Assembly (NCBI GenBank): GCA_028671895.1 | Contig: CM053813.1 | Coordinates: forward strand, 12,400,001-12,464,000 | Source: Oenanthe sinensis | Lineage: Eukaryota > Streptophyta > Magnoliopsida > Apiales > Apiaceae | DNA: 64,000 bases | Reading direction: 5' to 3' | The notes under the pieces: model-generated | What the model was told of the DNA's origin: nothing | Database searches by the model: none | Seen by the model: only the letters and a program-made list of their open reading frames with translations | Made by a program: the position numbers and the translations under genes | Shown: positions 42,495 through 54,715 of the stretch, in pieces | Layout: each line of letters opens with the position of its first letter | How positions within the stretch are numbered: position 1 is the stretch's first letter

Positions 42495-44029
42495 TGTTAG
42501 TAATTGTGCCCTAGAGACAATACTTTTATATTTTAAGGAAGATATTTTATTATAAAGGATTATGTTTTAGTGATTATTATTTATTTATTATATTTTATTT
42601 ACTGTGTAATAAATTGAAAAAATAATAAATGTCCTTAGAATTTTGATACGTATTATATATCTTTAAGTGTATAACTTAAAAATGAGATTATATGAATAAT
42701 ATCTTCTTCCTAAAATTCCCTAGTCGAGTATTATTATTTAAGGATAATAATAATGCACAAAGACTAGTATGTTTGTTGACAGAGGACCACATCTCATTGG
42801 TCACAGGTATGGTGATACTAAAGTCAAGAATATAAGTGCATGTTTCAATTCATGGTATTGAAATGACCCGCCGTGAGATTCTACATGTGAAATAAGTATC
42901 ATAAGTAATTTTCATTGTGATAATGATATAATGATCTTTAGACCTGAAATCATTATATTTATATACTAGAATTAATATACTTTGATTACATTAAAAGTTA
43001 CCTTTGACCGGGTGATGATAAAAGTAGACATTGGTAATTTTATAAATCGTGTGAGGAATATGAATGATCTAGATGAGATTTAATCCTCCTAATTTTAGGA
43101 GTGATATTATTGGCCTCTTGTTTGAGTGAGACTATGGAATGCACGGTCGTGCTCAAATGTTGATTTAATTTTATTAGTCTGCTCATCGATCAAGAAAACA
43201 AGATTAAATTATGAAGAGGATGACACGACACATGTCTTGAGTTTAATCTATAATATCAGGATTAAAGGGACTATATTACATTGTACATTATCATGAAAGG
43301 CTCAATCGAATCACCGATTTATTTATTATTACTTGGGTAGCAATGATGTATTACTAGATGCCGCTCATTGTTTATAATTTTTTATTGGATAATAAAATTA
43401 TTACCAATGTAATAATAACCTAAAGGGTCACACACAAAGAACACTTGAAGGAGAACTAATAGTAATTCAAATTTATTTTGGATATTAATTAAGTTGGACG
43501 TAATTAATAAAATTAGGAATTTGAATTAATTTATAAATTGAATTATATTTGAATATTAATTATTTTTGACTTAATTAGTTATTTAAATTCAAATCCGAAT
43601 TTTAAATAAATTAATTATATATAAGGTCCATTCAGATGATGGGCTAAAAGGCTTGTTTATTTCCTCTATAAATACATTTTTTTCTCTAGGAGTTAACCTA
43701 ATTCAGTTTTGGGAAAACCCTAGCCGCATAGAGAGAGAGATAGAGGTTGAGAGAAACAACTTGGGTGCTAGAACATCCTTCCTCTTTTGAAGATCAAGTG
43801 TTCGTGTGGATACCGTTCGAGCGTAGATCGTGTGCTGCGGAATACGTGGTGATCGTACGAGCTTTGGACCTCCATAATCTCTATCTTTAATTCGTTAAAG
43901 CTCTAAAAGGTAATACATCATGATCTCCGAATTAAATATTATGTTTTCACATGGATCCTGTGGAGGCTTTCGCTATTTTGATTTATTTTTTGTGTTTATT
44001 CCGCTGCGTTTGTGCCTTGAAACCCTTCA
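42495..44029 (+). repeat. 5' LTR of element B
   Basis: 1,535 bp, TG...CA bounded; TATAAATA at 43667-43674. Ends CCTTGAAACCCTTCA one base before the primer site. Confidence 0.95.
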
Positions 44030-44030
44030 A

Positions 44031-44042
44031 TGGCATCAGAGC
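44031..44042 (+). promoter_or_regulatory. Primer-binding site, tRNA-iMet type (element B)
   Basis: TGGCATCAGAGC, identical to element A, including the T-to-C change at position 4. Confidence 0.9.
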
Positions 44043-45827
44043 TACTTGCGAAATTTTTAATTCGGTTATCTGTTTAACAGTTTTTCAATGTATGTAAACA
44101 TGTATATGATATGCCATGGCTATATGTTTATATATATGTTTTATATGATTTTGAATATATGATATTCATGTGATGTATAATCATGTGATGTTTATGTGTA
44201 TTGATGTATGTATATGATACATGTTTGTTCTTTTTATGGGAATCGTATACAATACGAATTCTGAAATGGCTTTTGTAGATTTTCTGAAATCTGTGTCTAG
44301 TGTCCATTTTTTACAAACGATATGTGTTTTCTAACTGGAATTGGGTCACCGAGCAATACTGAATTAATTAGCTTGATGTCTGTAAGCCATTCAATGTCGT
44401 TACAGGCCCCAAAACGACAATTTATTATTTACTGAAATTTATTTAATTTTCAGATATTTCAAAATTTGTTATATATGATTATATGATATGTTTATATAAT
44501 CTGAGATATATTACATGTATTTTGTGATAATATGGTGGATGGTTATGGCCTAAAGACCCATAGGATAGAGGTTTTGGTTTCTAAATACGACTTGCATGTC
44601 GTTTATTCATTATAATTTAATTATCTCGAATGTAACTCGAGTTCTTCTTGTAATTTCATTAGAATAGTTTTGTTTCAATATTCAATATAATTATCAATGA
44701 AGACTTGCAAGCAATGAGGTGATCCAAAAGAAGACGATGGCGCAATGAAAAATGAAGACATTAAATAGATAGTATTTTTAAACCACCGCAGATTGACTTT
44801 GATTTTTCCATTAGCTTGGAAAGATCACATAGGATATGGCCATAACCAAACACGTTTATTTTATGCCCATTACATATATGTCTATAATTGCATTTATTGG
44901 TATGTATGCGTAGATATAATCGAGATGAATGCTTAATATTGATTAATCATATATGTATTAGATACGACACCCATGCCATGTTTGCTTAAGAAAGATAAAA
45001 TCTGTAATTATTCAAGATTTTAAAATTGAAAAAACGATAATGAGTTTCTTGTATTTATGAAACACAATATTAAATATGAATTTTATTTTTCTGATATGGG
45101 GAGATTTTGTCAAAAGCGGATTATTAGTTTAATTCGTAAGGAATTCGGTTTTTAAGAGAGACCGCTTGTGATTTCTCCGACGGCCTAAAAATCAATCCAT
45201 TGACGAATTTTGAAATGAATTATTTGATCAAGGAAAAATTGAGAATCTCTTTATGATGAGATCATGATCATTCATATAAACATTAAAATCCCTAAATACA
45301 TATTAAGTTAATCGGATGCCTTCCAATGTTTAACACTCGCCAAGATCTTGATTGAGAAGGATTGGGTTTATTGAAAGCAAGGTGCTCTCATCAATCACGA
45401 GAAGACGTGATAATTAAGTGTAATTAGTTTATTGAAACATTGGGTCTAACTTAACTAAATCATCACAATAGGATTGTGGGTTTAGAGGCATAAAGTTTCG
45501 TGAGATTTATTGGATAAATGTTTACAAATGGTTTTTTCACCAAACTTTTTAAGAGTTATATTTGATATAATCGACAAATGTTGTCTACCTAAATAGTCAT
45601 GTTTTGGGTGTATTAACCAACTCTATCTTAAAACATGGATGAAATGTGGATCTTGGCTCACTAGAAAGATTTAAAGAAATGCTTTTCGAATTAATAGTTA
45701 GGGCTATTGATTTGAAGAAAATAGTGGGAGATATATATTGTGAATGTATATGATTATCACATAAACATACTTATTATTAAATCTGTAATCTAGTTTATTT
45801 TATAACTTTAATATTGTAGATATCAAA
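44043..45827 (+). other. Untranslated leader of element B
   Basis: Homologous to the leader of element A in layout, for example the GACTTGCATGTCGTTT and TCGAATGTAACTCGAGTT blocks. No ORF is supported. Confidence 0.7.
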
Positions 45828-46640
45828 TGATAAACACAAACAACTTCTCTATGCGATTGAGAAGGACAAGTTGATGAGAACGAATTTCATCGACTGACAT
45901 AGGAGCTTGAGGATTGTCATCGGGAATCACGATGTTAGTCAAATCTCTTCCCCTACTGTTAAAGCTTAGAATGTAACATGCGCAAATCATAGAGCTTATT
46001 GGAAGAAAATTGATGTTGCGACTGATATTTCATATCTAATGCTTGCAACTATGAGTGTTGAGCTTAAGAAGCAACACGAGCATATAGATGCTTGTAAGAC
46101 GATTAAGCACCCTCAAAGGATTTTTGAGGGACAGACTCTTCAAGATATATTTGACAATTAAAGGGCACTGTAAACTTATAAATTGGGAGAGTGAGACCCA
46201 GTTACACCACATGTTCTAAAGACTATAGGGTATAATGAGTACCTTGACATTTTGGGTTTCCAGATTGGTCTGGAGACTCACCTAGATTTCATCTTACAAT
46301 CCTTGGACAACAAATATTCTTAGTTTGTTATGAACAACAAAATGAATAAGATTGGTGAAACACCTATTGAGTTGCTAAGCATGTTGAGAACTGTGGAAAG
46401 CAACATGATAAATGCATGAACTACTACTATAATGATGGTAAATAGAGAATGCAAAAGGGAAAGGAATATGGAAAGGCAAGGAGAAGATTTGATCTAATTT
46501 CATTGTCAAACCAAAGTTTAATCCCAAAACAGGCTCTAAAGTCTGAATGAGGTGTTGATAAAGAAGACGATTGTCACTTCTGTGGAAAATTGGGAGACTA
46601 AAATTAAACTCTCATGCTTATTTGAAAGATTGGAAGAAGA
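45828..46640 (+). pseudogene. Element B gag remnant
   Basis: The stretch aligns with element A gag from its start (ACACAAACAA...GAGAAGGACAAGTTGATG) through the middle helices to a weak zinc-knuckle remnant near 46575. Stops and frameshifts occur throughout, and the start codon is lost (ATGATAAAC versus ATGGCAAAC). Confidence 0.85.
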
Positions 46641-49048
46641 TGATCAGTAAGGATCAAGCTTCTGGTATCGGGTTGGAATTAGAGTAAAGGTAATTGCTCT
46701 GGTTAGAGGAACTCGTTAACTTTTGGCCTACAAGGCAAATTTAGAACTTGATAATTATTATAACGTACTTGTAATTGCAGAGACATTATATCAGTTTTTT
46801 GTTTGGACAAGAAAGGCTTTTTCATTTTAATTGAATAATAATAGTTAGTTATTCTATTTCGATGATGAGGCTTATAATGTTGTACAACTAATTAAAAATT
46901 TATATGTTCTAAAGTGACTTAAATCAAACATTAACTTTGGCACTGTCGTTGAGGCCATATTAATGAGAAACGCATTTCTAGAATACATAAGGATGCATTC
47001 TTGGATAAGTTTGATTATGAACTATACAAAAGGATGCGAATCTTGGTTTATTTGGCAAAATGACTAAAGCTCCTTTTACCGGACATGGTGAAAGGGCCAC
47101 TGAACGAGTATGACTTATACATAGTGATGTATGTGGTCATATGTGTACGATGACAAAAGGTAGATTTTATTAACTTCATAAAATTTACTAATTATTTTAG
47201 TAAATACAGATATATGTATCTTTTTAAGAACAAATCCGAATCATTTGAAAAAAATCAAAAACTATAATTATGAAGTAGAAAATATTAAAGAAAAGGTTTT
47301 TTTGATAGGAGGGATCACAACTTGTTGGACATGGTGTGATCAATGTTGAGTCAAGAAATCTTCCAATTAGTTTCTGGGGTTGCACTCTGGAAATGGCTCC
47401 ATATACACTTAACCGTTTTCCTACTAAAACGGTTGAAAAGACTCCTTATGAGATATGGACTGAGAAACATCACAACATTTCATTTATGAAAATTTAGGGA
47501 TGTGAAGCATTTATGAAATTTCTAATCTCTGACAAGCTAGGACCAAAATCAGAAAAAAAATAATTTTGTGGGATACCCAACTGAAACAAGGGGTTATTCT
47601 TTCTATTAATCATTTCAAGAACAAAGTGTTTGTTGCTCGAACTATTGTGTTCCTTGAAAGAGAGATTCTCTCTAAGAAAGACAGTGGGAGGACAATAAAT
47701 CTTGATGAAGTTCGAGACCCACATGATAACATTGAACCAATGGAGGAGCCTGAACAGAATGTACAAGAAAACAATATTGCTCAAGAAACACAGGTTTTTT
47801 GTAGGTCTAGTAGGATTCACCATGAGCCCGAGAGATATTATAGATTTCTCTTGACTTAAGATGGTGATGTGATGTCTGTCGACGAAGATGAGCCTCTCAC
47901 ATACCAAGAGGATATGAACATTCCAGATTATAAGAGATGGCTAGAAGCCATGAAGTCTAAGATGGGATCCATGTATACTAACCAAGTATTGACTTTGGTT
48001 GATCTACCTGAAGGGGTAGAACCTATAGGGTGCATGTGGGTTTTTTAGAAGAAGACCGACATGGATGGTAATGTAAAGACCTAATAAGGCATAATTGGTG
48101 AAAAAAAAGTTTCAAGCAAATTCATGGTATTGACTATGATGAGACCTTTTCACCAGTGGCTATGGTCAAGTCCATCAGGATTTTTCTTACTATAGCTGCT
48201 TGCTATGGCAATGAAATCTGGCAAATGGATGTTAAAATTGGTTTCTTAAATGGGAGCCTTGAAGAAGATGTGGATGTGTACATGGCATAGCCAGAGGGTT
48301 TTGTTGATCCAAATGATGCTGGAAAGGTATGTAAGTTGTGTCGATCCATTTATGGATTAAAGAAGGCCTCGAGGAGATGGAACATTCATTTTGATGAAAC
48401 AGTCAAAAATAGTTTGACTTTATTCAGAATGAAGATGAAACTTGTGTTTACAAGAAGTTTAGTGTGAGCCATGTGGCATTCCTAGTATTATATGTTGATA
48501 TATTACTAATAGGGAATGACATTCCTTCTCTATAGACTGTGAAGACTTGGCTTAGAAATAGTTTCTCGATGAAAGAGTTAGGCAATATGATTTATATTTT
48601 AGGGATCTGGATTTATAGTGATAGATCAAAATGATCATTTGGCTTAAGTTAGAGTACATACATTGACAATGTCTTACACCAATTTGGGATGCCAGTGTTA
48701 CTGGTTTCTAGAAAGACAACGATGATTTAGTGTTTCTGTTTGGCTTTGTATTTTATCTATTTAAATTGAGATGTTGTATGTTGGAATAGTTCATAGCAGA
48801 GACAGTTGTTGATTCTATAATAGAGCCTGAGTATATTGATGTTTATGAAGTAGCCAAGGAGGCTGTTTGGGCATGTACTTAAGAGATATCACCTAATTAA
48901 TGAGATTAATGATCAAGGGGATATACATATATGTAAAGTGCATACTAATAATAATCTTGCAGACCCACTGACTAAGGCTTTGTCGTAGTAGAAGCACGAA
49001 AGTCACACTAGTTCCATGAGTATTGGATACTTGAGTAATTAGCTCTAG
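46641..49048 (+). pseudogene. Element B pol remnant with internal deletions
   Basis: Integrase (CESWFIWQND-like region near 47040, then 47330-47560), the linker (47566-47859, a 97-codon open piece with SSRIHHEPERY), RT (47900-48680; METHVKTxFLNG-like block at 48220, YVDILLIG-like at 48490) and RNase H (48700-49048) follow the element A order. Compared with A, roughly 0.15 kb is missing from the integrase core (about 47300), 0.3 kb between RT and RNase H (about 48710) and 0.13 kb in RNase H (about 48870). Many stops are present. No catalytic set is complete. Confidence 0.88.
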
Positions 49049-49062
49049 TGCAAGTGGGAGAT
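49049..49062 (+). promoter_or_regulatory. Polypurine tract of element B
   Basis: TGCAAGTGGGAGAT before the 3' LTR, identical to element A. Confidence 0.85.
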
Positions 49063-50573
49063 TGTTAGTAATTGTGCCCTAGAGACAATACTTTTATTTT
49101 TTAAGGAAGATATTTTATTATTAAGGATTATGTTTTATTGATTATTATTTATTATATTTTATTTACTGCATAATAAATGTCCTTGGAATTTTGATACGTA
49201 TTATATATCTTTAAGTTTGTGACTTAAAAATGAGATTATATGAATAATATCTTATTCCTAAAATTTCTTAATCGAGTATTATTATTCAAAGACAATAATA
49301 ATGCACAAAACTAGTATGTTTGTTGACAGATGACCACATCTCATTGGTCATAGGTATGGTGATAATAAAGTCAAGAATATAAGTGCATGTGTCAATGCAT
49401 GGCACTAGAATGACCAGCCGTGAGATTCTACATGTTAAATAAGTGTCATAAGTAATTCTCACTGTGATAATGGTGTAATGATCCTTAGACATGAAATCAT
49501 TATATTTCTAAACGAGAATTAATATACTTTGATTATATTAAAAGTTACATTTGACCAGGTGATGATAAAAGTAGACATTGAGTATATTATGAATCGTGTG
49601 AGGAATATGAATTATCTTGATAGGATTTAATCCTCTTAATTTTAGGAGTAATATTATTGGCCTCTTGTTTGAGTAAGACTATGGAATGCACGGTCGTGCT
49701 CAAATGTTGATTTGATTTTAATAGTCTCATCATCGATCAAGAAAATAATGATTAAATTAGGAAGAGGATGACACAACACGTGCCTTGAGTTTAATATATA
49801 ATATCAAGATTAAAAGGATTATATTACATTGTACATTATTCACGAAAGGCTCAATCGAATCACCGATTTATTTATTATTACTTGGATAGCAATGATGTAT
49901 TACTAGATGCCGCTCATTGTTTATAATTTTGTTATTGGATAATAAAATTATTACCAACGTAATAATAACCTAAAGGGTCACACACAAAGAACACTTGAAG
50001 GAGAATTAATAGTAATTCAAATTTATTTTGGATATTAATTAAGTTGGACTTAATTAATAAAATTAGAAATTTGAATTAATTTATAATTCGAATTATATTT
50101 GAATATTAATTAAGTTTTACTTAATTAGTTATTTAATTCCGAATTTTGAATAAATAAATTAAATATAAGACCCAATCAGATGATGGGCTAAAAAGCTTAT
50201 TTATTTCCTCTATAAATACATCTCTTTCTCTAGAAGGTTACCTAATTCAGTTTTGGGAAAATCCTATCCGCATAGAGTGAGAGCTATAGGTTGAGAGAAA
50301 CAGCTTGGGTGCTAGTACATCCTTCCTCCTTCAAAGATCAAGTGTTCGTGTGGATACCGTTAGAGCGTAAATCACGTGCTGTGGGATATGTGGTGATCGT
50401 ACGAGTTTTGGACCTCCATAATCTCTATCTTTATTTCATTAAAACTCTAAAATGTAATACATCATAATCTCCGAATTAAATATTGTGTTTTTGCATGGAT
50501 CCTAAGGAGGGTTTCACCATTTTGATTTATTTTTTATGTTTATTCCACTGCATTTATGCCTCAAAATCCTTCA
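49063..50573 (+). repeat. 3' LTR of element B
   Basis: 1,511 bp; TATAAATA at 50211-50218; ends AAAATCCTTCA followed by CATTC. Confidence 0.95.
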
Positions 50574-51335
50574 CATTCTCCAACCATTTCTTTGTACAGT
50601 TACTGATACACTAGTTACTTCAACATCAAATACTTCATAGAATGCATGTATATTTGGAAATTGACTCCTCTAGTCCCTCATTGTGTCAAGATCTTCTCTA
50701 TTATCATTTTCGGTCAATGTCAGCTCTTTTTTCTTAAACAACAGACGGGCTTGATCCCAATCTTAACCAAAATTTTTAGTCACATTTATTGCCCTCTTTC
50801 TTTCGATAGCTCCTTTTTCTATGAGCATCTTTCTTTTAATCAACTCATTTGCTTCATCTATATCCTTGGTTACCACCTCATCAACTCCATTTAGTAAGCA
50901 ATCATTGTGGAAAGAAAACTCATCTGCAAATTAATCTTCTTCATCAATTGGATCATTTTTAGACTTGTGAATATCTTCAGGATTTAATTTCTTCAAAAAT
51001 ATATGGTTCCTGGATAGGTATCTCCCCCTGTATCTCACCTTCTTCAAGATCAAGATTGAACTCCCCCTTAGTATACTCCGACATCTTCTTTTTACCTTTT
51101 TATTGTCTTTTCTTCTCCCCCTTAGTTGGGTTATCCTTCTGAGTAGATGGTGATTGAGTTTGTAAAGAAGAAGACCATTGAGCCAACAACTATTTCAGTA
51201 GATCTTAGACATCACTTATTTTCCGTTGTTGCTTCTCTTGCACTTGCAAGATTGTTTTAATAGAACTTTTGATAACGGTAACCTGGGCCTCCTAATTTAG
51301 AATCCTTTGGTTATGTGCATGTGTGAGCTCAATCA
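50574..51335 (-). pseudogene. Element E env-like ORF, middle part
   Basis: Continuation of 41580-42494 on the other side of element B. It matches the element D segments at 13440-13700 (ATAGAATG.ATGTAT) and 22644-23047 (CCCTTAGTTGGGTTATCC, GAGCCAACAACT, GGTTATGTGC). It encodes a charged, Ser/Lys-rich stretch with stops. Confidence 0.6.
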
Positions 51336-52375
51336 ATGATTGAGAGGGAAAGGAAAAGGATTGAAGATTTGAAGAAAAGCACTGAGTTGGTAACAGAGGC
51401 AGTAGAAAAAGGAGACTTGAATGAGTTCATTCAAGTAACAAGAAGAGTAAATGAAAATCCACAAAAAGCTTCCAAAGAAAGCAAATCAGATGTTGAAGCC
51501 TTTCTAACAGTTGATCTTGAAGCCCTTGAACAGAAGAGGAAGGGCAAATCCATAATGATTGAAGAAGAAAAGAGAAGGAAAGAGCCAGTTGCACAGAAGC
51601 TTCTTCAAGGAGCCATTTCATCAGGACTGTCAGATACTGCAAGAAGAGAAAAGGAGAATGAGGAAATATCAAGGCAAATGGAAATGTAATGGAACATGGA
51701 AGATCAATTAATGGAACAGCCACTGAGGAAAAATAGGAAAATAGCTATGGCCAAGAAAAGGTCAAGTTCTATTCAAGAAACAGTGGTTCAGGAAAACCTC
51801 TAAGGTCAACAAGAAGAAATCAAGGAGGAGGTTACAATTGAAGGATATGATATGAAAGGAATACCAGTGATCAATGAAAAGGGCTAATTGGAGTAAGGAC
51901 TCACCCTGCAACCTCTAATCAAGAAGAATCTATGAGATTGGAGTATGAAAATGGAGTGTAGATCACTTATTCGTTGAAGGTGATAATGAAGCAGAGCTAC
52001 AATGTTCTAAAGACCATCCTTCCTCTACTCAACAGAAAGTACAAACTCAACACAACAATTACTCAGGAAATTCAACAAAAAATTTGAAAGCTAAGAAGGT
52101 CAAAGGCAGAAGCTAAACCTGATTCACCTCTTAAGCTATGGAAGTCTCAAGTCAAAAAGGTGGTGTTAGAGCCAAAGTATGCAATGATTTTTACAGATGT
52201 AGAGGGCAACACAAAGTTCTTTGATATCTGCAAATATATGGACAAAATCACAGATGAAGAAATGCATTACCTTATGAGGCAACTTGGAGAGACTGACAGG
52301 GATGAAGCAATATTGAGGAGCTCTTTCATGAGGCAACTGAAGGAAAATGCTGAGAAGAGAAGGAAGAGAAACTAA
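51336..52375 (+). pseudogene. Element F env-like ORF, C-terminal part
   Basis: An open piece at 51336-51689 (Glu/Lys-rich coiled coil, RERKRIEDLKKSTELV) continues in frame through several stops. A second open piece at 52160-52375 (EPKYAMIFTDVEGNTKFFDI, then MDKITDEEMHYLMRQLG, ending KENAEKRRKRN) closes it. The last block matches the F' remnant near 54530-54440 (MLYTDKDGEKKCIDI) and loosely the C-terminal tail of the element C ORF (EVRFYNNKIYQIMKLDEESL). No known domain. Confidence 0.65.
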
Positions 52376-52559
52376 TTAAATTATGAAGACAATGAAGACA
52401 TTGAAGCAGCTTGCAGAAGTTATTCATCAAACTGGTACTTCTAAAATTCAAAGTGTTATTTAAATTTCTTGATTCTATCTGAATGAAAATTATTAGGGGT
52501 TTTGTTATCATCAAGTAGATTTATGCCTGTTCATATCACATACACAAATTGGGGAAGAT

Positions 52560-53644
52560 TGTTAGGAATCTACATGTAATTTGATGATAACCTTAATCTT
52601 AGAATCATAGAAATTTTATTTGATGTAATTGATCAATTGATATAAAAATTATAAATATCAATTGATCAGGAAACCATTTATCAGTTGAAATGTTTATATG
52701 AATCAACTGATAATTTGCACTGTAGCATAGGGGTACTTAGTCTATTTCAATCGATAAGGTGTAACTCAATTGATATTATTCTTATCAATTGATGTTAGAG
52801 TCGATTGATATAGATCATCAATTGATGTGTAAATTAAACTGTCAAATTATAATTATTTGAAGACAGGAAATTGCACAAGTGAAAGATGATCAATTGATAT
52901 TGAAGCATCGATGGATGAAAGATCAATCGAAGAAGCCAAGTCAAGTATTGAAGATCATCGACTGATGTGAAGACCCATCGATTGATAACATCTATCAATC
53001 GATAAGTCATTATTTATCAATCGATGGATATAAAGATCAATCAAAGAAAGAACATCAGTTGATGGATTAAAGGATGGATCAATTGATATGTTTAACAGTA
53101 AATTATCAACTGATTGTGACAACACAGAAGGACTATCTGTTGTAGATACAGAGGACAAAAGTAAACCTATGGAAGAAAGTCAATGATGACTGTGAAGACT
53201 CAATCTGTAGCTGTCTTTCAAGCCTGTTTTCCTGAAAAGGAAAAAGGTAAAAAGAAAGGTAGATAGAAACAATCCAAGAATAGGAATTTTAAAGACACAT
53301 TTGTAGTATATAAACAAGTGTAGTAGCATTGTTAGAAAATAGACAAGTTAGATAATATTTTCTTAATCAACTGTTCTAGATTTAGAGCACATTGTAAGAG
53401 CAGTTGATTTATTTTCTAACCTTGTAAAACGAAGCTAGGTTTCTTTTAACCTAGGAACATTGAGCAAAAATATACACTGATGGAACAACCAATCCATCAG
53501 TAATTTTAAAATCTCTTTATTCAGTTTTAATTTTCAATTTTGTTCAAACATATTCTCTCAACTCTCAAACATCAAGAACAAATATTAAAAAAAGTAAAAA
53601 GTTTTAATATTTTTATTCAACCCCCCATTCTACAAATATTGGCA
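52560..53644 (+). repeat. LTR of element F
   Basis: Starts TGTTAGGAATCTACATG after the purine tract and ends TTCAACCCCCCATTCTAC...ATTGGCA, the reverse complement of the Sirevirus LTR core. 1,085 bp. Confidence 0.8.
52620..53115. repeat. ATCAATTGAT / ATCGATTGAT array in LTR F
   Basis: About fifteen copies of six- to ten-base palindrome-cored words (ATCAATTGAT, CATCGATTGATA, TCGATGGATGA) at irregular 15-40 bp intervals. Confidence 0.8.
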
Positions 53645-54140
53645 TTGTTCTAAGGAATAACATTATCTATATCCATCGATTGCTCTTTTATCTATTGATT
53701 GCTTTGACAGATTGATCGATTAATGAGGATCCATTGATTTGACTTTTGTTGACTAGCATCCATCGACCAACATCCATTGATTGATATCCATTGACTCCTT
53801 TGTTCGTTGATCACTTCATCTATGAGAATTCTGACTTAGAATATTTACACTTTGTCAGCCATTCTTCATATTCGTCAAAGAGCTATCAATCGAAGTCAAC
53901 AAACATCAGTTGACTAGTATATCATATCCATCGAAATATTAAAATCAATTGATAATACAAGGAATTTTGAATCACTTTTACAATCCATTTTATCAGTTGA
54001 TTAATAACAACTTCAACTGATAAATGGTTCCCTAGTCAATGGATATTTATAGGTCATATATTCACTGACCAATTACAAAATTAAAATCAAACTTATGATT
54101 CTAAGTAATTTATTATCATCATACTACATGATTCCTAACA
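53645..54140 (-). repeat. Truncated LTR of F' in inverted orientation
   Basis: The minus strand starts TGTTAGGAATCATGTAG at 54140 and matches LTR F from its start, with the same CATCGATTG-type words. It breaks off where LTR F ends. Purine tract complement ATCTCCCCCTATTTAT at 54141-54156 confirms the end. Confidence 0.75.
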
Positions 54141-54541
54141 ATCTCCCCCTATTTATGTTTATCAGAAATAGACATAAATCTAAGTTGATGATAACAAAAC
54201 CCCCTTAACATTTATCAATACAGTATGAATCATAAATTGACAGTTTTAAAATATGAGACAAATTTTCAAGTACTAGTATCATGAGAGTTTGAGAAGTTCT
54301 TAATGAGTTTGATCAATTATCTCCTTCTTCCTCTTTTCCTTGACTCCTCAAGCTCTATGTCCTCGTTTTTTTTCATTTATCTATATATTGACCCCTTCAG
54401 TATCTTCTCATCCTCAACATTATAATCCAATTGACTTGCCAAGAAATTTAGAAAGGCTAATGTAGAGCATTATAATGCAAATATCAATACACTTTTTCTC
54501 TCCATCCTTATCAGTATAGAGCATCATGTAGAAAGGCTCAT
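54141..54541 (-). pseudogene. F' env-like ORF, C-terminal remnant
   Basis: On the minus strand, the words PFYMMLYTDKDGEKKCIDI followed by decayed basic sequence match the element F C-terminus (PKYAMIFTDVEGNTKFFDI). The stretch also shares the 3' untranslated GGGTTTTGTTATCATCAA block with F. It has many stops. Confidence 0.6.
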
Positions 54542-54715
54542 TGTTAGGTCCTAAATCATCATAGAAGGGGGGGTTGAATATGATGTTGGTAGATTTTTGA
54601 TTAATTGTGCATTAAGTGTTTGTGTTCTTGAGATATAAAAATGGTAGTAATTGAAATACAACGATTCAGGGAAATAAAGATATATAATTAAATCCTTGAG
54701 GTGCTACACTTCTAT
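54542..54715 (-). repeat. Truncated LTR of D/E type (G)
   Basis: TGTTAGGTCCTAAATCATCA followed by the GGGGGGGTTGAATA core; it stops after about 170 bp at another LTR fragment. Confidence 0.7.

Larger units (their letters stand above)
42495..50573 (+). mobile_element. Element B: decayed copia retrotransposon, same family as A
   Basis: LTRs of 1,535 and 1,511 bp begin TGTTAGTAATTGTGCCC and are flanked by a perfect duplication CATTC (42490-42494, 50574-50578). Structure and leader match element A, but the LTRs have diverged (roughly a tenth of sites by eye in the first 150 bp) and the coding region is riddled with stops and internal deletions. It is an older, immobile relative of A lying inside the env-like ORF of element E. 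Length is 8,079 bp. Confidence 0.95.
40578..51335 (-). mobile_element. Element E: Sirevirus-like relative of D, split by element B
   Basis: The left LTR (from 40578, TGTTAGGTCCCAAATC) is of the element D type. It is followed by env-like ORF remnants at 41580-42494 that continue at 50574-51335 once element B is removed at its CATTC duplication. The right part is lost where fragment F begins (51336). No gag or pol remnant is visible. The boundary at 51336 is abrupt and may be a deletion or recombination point. Confidence 0.7.
51336..53644 (+). mobile_element. Element F fragment: 3' part of a Sirevirus-like element
   Basis: The plus-strand order env-like ORF remnant, purine tract (AAATTGGGGAAGAT, 52546-52559) and LTR (52560-53644) is the 3' end of a Sirevirus-like element. 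Everything 5' is missing at the abrupt junction at 51336. Confidence 0.75.
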
